From: Granulicella mallensis MP5ACTX8
GTDB lineage: Bacteria; Acidobacteriota; Terriglobia; Terriglobales; Acidobacteriaceae
Reading direction: 5' to 3'
DNA length: 64,000 nucleotides
NCBI RefSeq assembly: GCF_000178955.2
Contig: NC_016631.1
Coordinates: 2,108,001-2,172,000 of the forward strand
Part shown: in pieces, positions 59,446-64,000 of the stretch
Layout of the letters: the number at the start of each line of letters is the position of its first letter
Numbering within the stretch: the first letter of the stretch is position 1
The notes under the pieces: model-generated
Told to the model about the DNA's origin: nothing
What the model saw: only the letters and a program-made list of their open reading frames with translations
Databases searched by the model: none
Program-made: the position numbers and the translations under genes

Positions 59446-60168
59446 ATGAGCACCATCTTTCCGCCGCAACCTGCAACTCCAATCGCCAGTCTTAAGTCGC
59501 GTTCTATGGGAACGAAGTTTTTCTTGTTATTTGCCCTGGCAGTGCTGATGAGCCTTCCTGGCTTCTTCGTCGACAGCCTTGCGGATAGCCGCGCCGAACA
59601 GAGAGGCGCGGTAACCACCTACAGCAATGGAACACCTCAGCCGCCGCACACAGTACTCGGCATCAAGATGGCGGACTCCTACCGCTCTATCCATCGCTCG
59701 CTCAGGTACATCACTTTATTTCTGGGATTGGTGTTCATTACGTATTTTCTTTTCGAGGTCACGGCAAAAAAGCGGGTCCACCCTGGGCAATATGCGCTGG
59801 TCGGTGTGGCGCAGACCATCTTCTACCTGCTGTTGCTTTCGTTATCGGAGTTGGTTGGGTTTGACCTTGGATTCCTGATCGCCGGGGCAGCGACGGTGCT
59901 GCTCTTTTCCATGAATACCGCATGGCTGTTTGTGAGCCGCAAGCTGGGCCTGCGAGCTCTGGGCGTGTTCAGCCTGCTCTATGCCTTTATCTACGTGCTG
60001 CTGAGGCTGGAGAACTATGCGCTCCTAGTCGGCTCCTGCGCGAGCTTTGCCTCCATCGCTGCGACGATGTACTTTACGCGGAACATCGACTGGTACAGCC
60101 CCGGCGGCAACGATTCGCCAGCTCCTGCAGGGGCTCCAGCGACCACACACGAATCCTGGTTGAAATGA
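59446..60168 (+). CDS. creD: CreD-like inner-membrane protein lacking the periplasmic domain
   Basis: The 240-aa protein matches CreD at both ends: the N-terminal transmembrane helix (SMGTKFFLLFALAVLMSLPG) and the C-terminal multi-helix region (YRSIHRSLRYITLFLGLVFI, KKRVHPGQYALVGVAQTIFY, LLSLSELVGFDLGFLIAGAA, ending TMYFTRNIDWY). Full CreD is ~430-450 aa; here ~200 residues of periplasmic domain are replaced by a short TTYSNGTPQPPHT linker in an intact frame. AAAGGAG precedes ATG 59,446. Confidence 0.8.
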   Translation: MSTIFPPQPATPIASLKSRSMGTKFFLLFALAVLMSLPGFFVDSLADSRAEQRGAVTTYSNGTPQPPHTVLGIKMADSYRSIHRSLRYITLFLGLVFITYFLFEVTAKKRVHPGQYALVGVAQTIFYLLLLSLSELVGFDLGFLIAGAATVLLFSMNTAWLFVSRKLGLRALGVFSLLYAFIYVLLRLENYALLVGSCASFASIAATMYFTRNIDWYSPGGNDSPAPAGAPATTHESWLK

Positions 60169-60202
60169 CCTTGTGTGGATGGCCAAATGTACCCTGAACC
60201 AT

Positions 60203-60313
60203 TTGGGTGCCCCATTCATGACGGTTTCATGTCATGAGTGGGGTGGCGATGGTTCTAAGACATTCGTGGCAGCTCACTCATGCACAAAGAACGCGCATGA
60301 ATGGGGCACCCGG
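60203..60313. repeat. Palindromic GGGTGCCCCATTCATG intergenic repeat
   Basis: GGGTGCCCCATTCATG (from 60,206) has an inverted copy CATGAATGGGGCACCC (to 60,311). Further on, CCCACATCTC and GAGATGTGGG (60,350-60,376) form a hairpin followed by another GGGCACCC. These GGGTGCCC/ATG palindromes look like a REP family. No gene lies between 60,169 and 60,450. Confidence 0.65.
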
Positions 60314-60416
60314 CGAACAAGATCCTTCGGCATGGCACTCATCCTACAGCCCACATCTCAAAAGCGAGATGTGGGGCACCCTCTTTGCTTCCTATTTAGA
60401 CTTGGGCCACCCGCCC

Positions 60417-60866
60417 GTCGTACACATAGATTGCCGAGCGCTCTCAAATCCTATTTCCTTGCTACCTTCTCAACTAGCTTGATGCAGCCCCAAACGATGG
60501 CATAGTCCACTACTCCGACAGGCAGAAGTGTAATACCTGGATAGCTCTTGCTTGTCCAAGGAACGAGCAGAACGAGAGAAGCTTGAAAAGCGACCGTGAT
60601 CGCTAGCGTCATCCAAAACTATGTGTACTTTTTCAAATCCCAGCAAGCTCTAGCAGCTAAAACCACAACTCCAACCGCGACCAGGGCGGCTCGCCCCCTC
60701 CCCGGGTCGCCCAGATATACAAACAAAACAAAAAACGGTAGCCCGCACAAAAGAGCTATAAGAACCCATTTTCGATTAAGTAGATTGGAAGATTTAGTAT
60801 TGTTCGATTCAACCATTAGTTAGTGCCCCGCCTGACATGCTCGGTAGTCTTTGTAGGTATCGTGCA
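60417..60866. repeat. Segmental duplication, copy 1
   Basis: About 450 bp near-identical to 62,504-62,953. Copy 1 contains the nonsense-mutated version of the membrane-protein gene. Confidence 0.85.
60451..60816 (-). pseudogene. Nonsense-disrupted copy of a small membrane-protein gene
   Basis: It aligns over its whole 366 bp with the intact gene at 62,540-62,905. A TGG codon of that copy (YTWFWV) is TAG here (YT-stop), leaving a 65-aa product with the first two of four membrane helices. The rest of the frame is otherwise conserved, so the loss is recent. Confidence 0.8.
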
Positions 60867-60972
60867 ACCAAGGTATAGATGCTTACACGATTCATTGCAA
60901 CTCTCTTTCTCGCCCCAGACCAGCAACAAGGCCGCCCCGAAGGGTGGCCAGCTGGCTGGATTTTGCTAAAGG

Positions 60973-61512
60973 TTATTGCTTCATTTTCTCCATGAACGTG
61001 AGCGGCCTGACGAACAGGACTACTTGTCCGGGCTGGGGCTGGACTGTGACTTTACCGCATGTGTTTCTCGAAGCATATCCGTGCTCAAGAACTTCTTTTG
61101 TGCTGAAGTTGTTTAGTTCGAGCGGAGAGCGGTTTCCTTCCCCTGACCCACACAACACGTAGGGAACATTGATTAGGAAGGACTCATCGTATTTCACAAC
61201 GGGATACTTCTCGACGATAGTACTGTGACCCGTCGAGATGGGGATATTCACCTCGTTCGGATTCAGCGTGAGTTGTAGTCGAGCAATGCCGTTGTCGTCC
61301 GTGGGGATCGCGATTGCTTCTTTGCGCTCTCCGCCCACCCAGACATTCACGTACGCGGAGGTTCCAACCATAGGGCGTCCATTTCTACCGTCCACCAACT
61401 TGATTTCGAGCATCTGAGCAGCAAGTGACATCGCAGGCATGGCCATCAAAACGGTTACAAGCAGGTTGAGCCATCCACGGTGGAAGGATACTTGACGGTG
61501 CCCGATCAGCAT
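60973..61512 (-). CDS. Secreted hypothetical protein with CarboxypepD_reg-like domain
   Basis: The 179-aa product starts at ATG 61,512 with GGGAGG upstream, and has a signal peptide (LNLLVTVLMAMPAMSLAA). The following QMLEIKLVDGRNGRPMVGTS and DNGIARLQLTLNPNEVNIPI resemble a beta-sandwich of the carboxypeptidase-regulatory type. The start overlaps the stop of the upstream broken gene (ATGCTGA). Confidence 0.6.
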   Translation of the reverse strand: MLIGHRQVSFHRGWLNLLVTVLMAMPAMSLAAQMLEIKLVDGRNGRPMVGTSAYVNVWVGGERKEAIAIPTDDNGIARLQLTLNPNEVNIPISTGHSTIVEKYPVVKYDESFLINVPYVLCGSGEGNRSPLELNNFSTKEVLEHGYASRNTCGKVTVQPQPGQVVLFVRPLTFMEKMKQ

Positions 61513-61897
61513 TTGGGGTATCCTCCCACCTTCGTCATATTCAGGAGCCAATGGAAGAACGCACCAACCGGGTTGTACACGTAGCCGGAGTCGATGTGGA
61601 ACGTAGCCTGATTCGGCCCAAACGGCACGGTCAGTTGATCGCCATGTCCTCCTGGACTGCTTACGGCATGAAGGGTTGGCCCATAGCCGATGGCGTATGT
61701 CCACCAATGAACCGGATAGTAGCCCGTGGATACGCCGGATGTGAGCCATAAATATTCAGGTTCAACGTACCTTGGCCTGAAGGCGCTCCCGTTGAGTAAT
61801 TGAAAGTGCTGCTGACATTCGCATCTGTATAGTTCGTCCCAAACTGATTATTGGTGGCGTTCAAAATCTTCGCTTGGCATGGCGGAGGAGGCTCCAC
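61506..61897 (-). pseudogene. Frameshifted acidobacterial secreted-protein fragment
   Basis: One frame from GTG 61,897 reads CQAKILNATNNQFGTNYTDA and STGAPSGQGTLNLNIYG, then loses coding character. A second frame continues from about 61,745 as GVSTGYYPVHWWTYAIGYGP, FGPNQATFHIDSGYVYNPVG and AFFHWLLNMTKVGGYPKC-stop at 61,506. Together they form one domain broken by an indel; the N-terminus is also missing. I recall similar sequences as C-terminal parts of acidobacterial secreted proteins. Confidence 0.65.
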
Positions 61898-61898
61898 T

Positions 61899-62357
61899 TT
61901 ATTTGGGGCTCGGAGTCGAATTCACGTCCGCAATATTCACATACTTGATTGACACGTTGTCGCTGTGGGACTGCTCTCCATTTATCTCATCTTTTGAGAT
62001 AGTATTTCCTGCGCAAGAGATCTCGAGGTGAAGTGGATCTTGCCATTTTAAAGTAATGCAATCATGATCTGTTGAGAAAATGACCGAAGGCCCATGCAAA
62101 GCGTACCTAAGTTCAACAGGCGAAAAGATATGGTCTCCCATAACTACAAAGATCTCGTCATTATTGAGCGCGTCATTATCTGAGCGCTTTGCGACCATCG
62201 CAAACCTACCCGAGGAAGATCGTTGGGTAGACAAAACACTGAAGTCGCCGTGATCGAAATAGCCATGAAAGAGCCCGTAAAGGGCGAATGCTAATACGAT
62301 CACCGTTGTACAGGCGGCGATTAGTCCCACTCCTAAGGTCTTGTTCACAAATGGCAT
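61899..62357 (-). CDS. Small membrane-anchored hypothetical protein
   Basis: The 152-aa product has one N-terminal helix (GVGLIAACTTVIVLAFALYG) and an exported beta-rich domain (FSVLSTQRSSSGRFAMVAKR, HDCITLKWQDPLHLEISCAG). No family recognised. It ends next to the frameshifted fragment downstream. Confidence 0.6.
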   Translation of the reverse strand: MPFVNKTLGVGLIAACTTVIVLAFALYGLFHGYFDHGDFSVLSTQRSSSGRFAMVAKRSDNDALNNDEIFVVMGDHIFSPVELRYALHGPSVIFSTDHDCITLKWQDPLHLEISCAGNTISKDEINGEQSHSDNVSIKYVNIADVNSTPSPK

Positions 62358-62503
62358 CCGGCTGCCCTCATCGCTTGCCCCTGTCTAATCTGAGCGTTAT
62401 TGGTGCCGTGCTCCGCATTTAACATGCTGAGCAGTTGGGCTTGACATGCTGCTGAAACGTGGGTCCGGGCGTCGGATTACTTGGGGAAGAAAAAGTCACC
62501 GTG

Positions 62504-62953
62504 CGTCGTACACATATGATTGCCGAGCGCTCTCAAATCCTATTTCCTCGCTACCTTTTCAACTAGCTTGATGCTGCCCCAAACGATGGCATAGTCTGCT
62601 ACTCCGACAGGCAGAAGTGTAATGCCGGGATAGCTCTTGCTTGTCCAAGGAACGAGCAGAACGAGAGAAGCCTGAAAAGCGACCGTGATCGACAGCGTTA
62701 CCCAAAACCATGTGTACTCTTTCAAATCCCAGCAAGCTCTAGCAGTTAAAACCACAACTCCAACCGCGATCAGGGCGGCTCGCCCCCTCCCTGGAGCACC
62801 CAGATATACAAACAAAACAAAAAACGGTAGACCGCACAAGAGAGCTATAAGAACCCATTTTCGATTAAGTAGATTGGAAGATTTAGTATTTTTTGATTCA
62901 ACCACTAGTGACCCGCCTCACATGCCTGGTAGGCTTTGTAGGTACCCGTGCAA
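62504..62953. repeat. Segmental duplication, copy 2
   Basis: Near-identical to 60,417-60,866 over ~450 bp, in the same orientation. It contains the intact membrane-protein gene. Confidence 0.85.
62540..62905 (-). CDS. Small four-helix membrane protein
   Basis: The 121-aa product has four hydrophobic segments (WVLIALLCGLPFFVLFVYLG, AALIAVGVVVLTARACW, VTLSITVAFQASLVLLVPW and LLPVGVADYAIVWGSIKL). The start is GTG (ATG in the duplicated pseudogene). It follows the short secreted peptide gene after 12 bp. Confidence 0.6.
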   Translation of the reverse strand: MVESKNTKSSNLLNRKWVLIALLCGLPFFVLFVYLGAPGRGRAALIAVGVVVLTARACWDLKEYTWFWVTLSITVAFQASLVLLVPWTSKSYPGITLLPVGVADYAIVWGSIKLVEKVARK

Positions 62954-63067
62954 ATTGCTCGACTCGTCATAAGTCTGGAAGGGAACCAGCCCGGGCTGTT
63001 GTTGTGCTGTGGACAAGACCGGGATAGAGAAAAGACAGACGAAAGGGCAGAGCTTCCAAAGTCTCAC
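62918..63067 (-). CDS. Short secreted peptide, probably truncated
   Basis: From GTG 63,067, with GGAG seven bases upstream, the 49-aa product has a signal peptide (LWKLCPFVCLFSIPVLSTAQ) and a mature part of under 30 residues (GLVPFQTYDESSNLHGYLQS). The last codons lie in the duplicated segment, so the gene was probably cut by the duplication. Confidence 0.45.
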   Translation of the reverse strand: MRLWKLCPFVCLFSIPVLSTAQQQPGLVPFQTYDESSNLHGYLQSLPGM

Positions 63068-63520
63068 GATGATCTCCGATTTGCGGTCAACGAACCACGC
63101 GAGGCCATTCCAGGCACACTTATAGCAAGGTTTAGTCGATTTTTCTAAACTGCTTTTGGGAACACGGGGCACGGGACGTATTATTTGCGACAGTAAACGA
63201 TCTATCGTTTGCAAACGGTTGTATCTCTGTTTTTGAGTTGACCAAGAAGATCACGATGAAGTCGATTAGTTGTCACAGTTTTGTCTTGATTTTGTCATTG
63301 CGCTTGACGGCGAGGAAATAGAAACGCTCTCGCGAATATTGTTGATGTGCGCGGGAAGCAGTTTCCTTCCATTCGCTTCGTTCGGTTGGAATGACAGAAA
63401 AGCAGAAGCAACGACAAAAGCAAAAGCAACGACAAAAGCAGAAGCAGATTCCCTACGGGAATGACAAGCCAGAAAAGCAAAAGCAAAAGCAAAAGACAAA
63501 GAATGGTAGTGACACGGCAA
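63068..63520. other. Gene-free stretch with low-complexity repeat
   Basis: No supported gene. It contains a REP-like remnant (TCGGTTGGAATGACAGAAAAG near 63,383-63,403) and a low-complexity tract. Confidence 0.5.
63395..63505. repeat. Low-complexity (AAAAGC / AACGAC) tandem tract
   Basis: Units of AAAAGCA, GAAGCA and ACGACA repeat for ~110 bp, interrupted by TTCCCTACGGGAATGACA. Frames through it encode KQKQRQ-type repeats and are not genes. The uniform short purine-rich units without spacers exclude a CRISPR array. Confidence 0.65.
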
Positions 63521-63554
63521 ACAGAAAGCCCCGGATTTCTCCGGGGCTTTCTGT
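63521..63554 (-). terminator. groEL terminator
   Basis: ACAGAAAGCCCCGG (63,521-63,534) pairs with CCGGGGCTTTCTGT (63,541-63,554), a 14-bp perfect stem, 27 bp after the groEL stop on the minus strand. Confidence 0.85.
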
Positions 63555-63581
63555 TTACTGCTATTGCTTGTTGGTGGAGGC

Positions 63582-64000
63582 TTAGTACATGCCGTCCATG
63601 CCGCCGCCGCCGTGGTTGTGTCCGCCGCCCGCTGCTTCCTTCTTCTCGGGAATCTCGGCGATCATGGCTTCGGTGGTGAGCATCAGGCCTGAGATCGACG
63701 CGGCGTTCTGCAGGGCAGTGCGCGTAACCTTGGTCGGATCGATGACGCCGGCCTTGACCAGGTCCTCGTAGGCGCCGGTTCCGGCGTTATAGCCGAAGTT
63801 CGGGTCCTTCGATTCGTGGATCTTGCCGATGACGACCGCACCCTCTTCGCCCGCGTTGTGGACGATCATGCGCAACGGCTCTTCGATGGCGCGGCGAATG
63901 ATCTGCGCGCCGACCTTCTCGTCACCCTCGAGCTTCGCGATGAGAGCGTCGACAGCCTTGGCGCAACGCACCAGAGCCACGCCGCCGCCCGGGACGATGC
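63582..64000 (-). CDS. groEL: Chaperonin GroEL, C-terminal part
   Basis: The frame is open to the right edge; the gene's 5' part is outside. The visible 139 residues match the end of Gro[62 protein letters not shown] and [14 protein letters not shown]. The tail is [15 protein letters not shown], with His residues instead of pure GGM repeats. GroEL is the 60-kDa ring chaperonin. Confidence 0.96.
   Translation of the reverse strand, partial: IVPGGGVALVRCAKAVDALIAKLEGDEKVGAQIIRRAIEEPLRMIVHNAGEEGAVVIGKIHESKDPNFGYNAGTGAYEDLVKAGVIDPTKVTRTALQNAASISGLMLTTEAMIAEIPEKKEAAGGGHNHGGGGMDGMY

Noticed and set aside
63395-63505. CRISPR array
   Set aside because: The repeated units are 6-9 bp, contiguous and without unique spacers; no cas genes are nearby.

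Overview
The window is a piece of an Acidobacteriia (Terriglobus/Granulicella-like) chromosome carrying a roughly 36-kb prophage. The taxon is inferred from a TIGR03435-family protein (a family expanded in soil Acidobacteria), a TonB receptor with a carboxypeptidase-regulatory-like N-terminus, a secreted VWA protein, the GroEL tail and REP-like intergenic repeats. No rRNA is present to confirm it.

Left chromosome (1-8793): an aerobic-route cobalamin operon on the + strand (cobI-cobJ fusion, open at the left edge, then cobL, cobE, cobM, cobK, cobF), with stop/start overlaps at most junctions. It is followed by a secreted protein, a MATE transporter, a ParA/TraL-like P-loop protein and a secreted DUF4252-like protein.

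Accessory flank (8.88-13.03 kb): a TIGR03435 protein, two copies of a [small acidic ORF + terminator + divergent lipoprotein] module and repeated terminators. Its order of elements matches the right end of the adjacent prophage (48.05-48.91 kb), so it looks like the residual right end of an older related element inserted at the same tRNA.

Prophage (13,032-48,975): integrated in tRNA-Arg(CCT). A 49-bp perfect direct repeat marks both ends; the complete tRNA is at the right end and its 3' fragment remains at the left. Paired AATCACAC repeats inside each end are likely integrase arm sites. The left arm has the integrase, an excisionase, a DUF5131 protein, a histone H1-like protein and several small unknowns. 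Next comes an approximately 630-nt gene-free stretch (about 19.84-20.47 kb) that folds into many hairpins, including one of more than 25 bp with G-U pairs that work only on the + strand. It follows a 17-bp-spacer promoter and a 10-bp-arm palindrome, and the same promoter/palindrome unit recurs before the next operon (21.6 kb). I read this as a large phage non-coding RNA and rank it the most interesting feature. Further right are HNH genes, a sigma-region-4-like regulator, a broken DNA methyltransferase with a homing endonuclease fused to a second copy of its N-terminus, a DUF2971 protein, and then an HK97-type siphovirus cassette: terminases, portal, protease, capsid, connectors, tail tube, frameshifted tail chaperone, tape measure, tail tip with a GIY-YIG insertion, endolysin, a holin-like protein and a collagen/SGNH tail fibre. 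I found no CI-type repressor and no replication genes.

Right chromosome (49.0-64.0 kb): glycosyltransferase, VOC protein, B12-binding-type radical SAM enzyme, a REP-like nested inverted repeat, TonB receptor, VWA protein, Orn/Lys/Arg decarboxylase, a CreD homologue lacking most of its periplasmic domain behind three ACTTTG-N5-CAAAGT operators, a degraded region with a 450-bp duplication and pseudogenes, and the 3' end of groEL.
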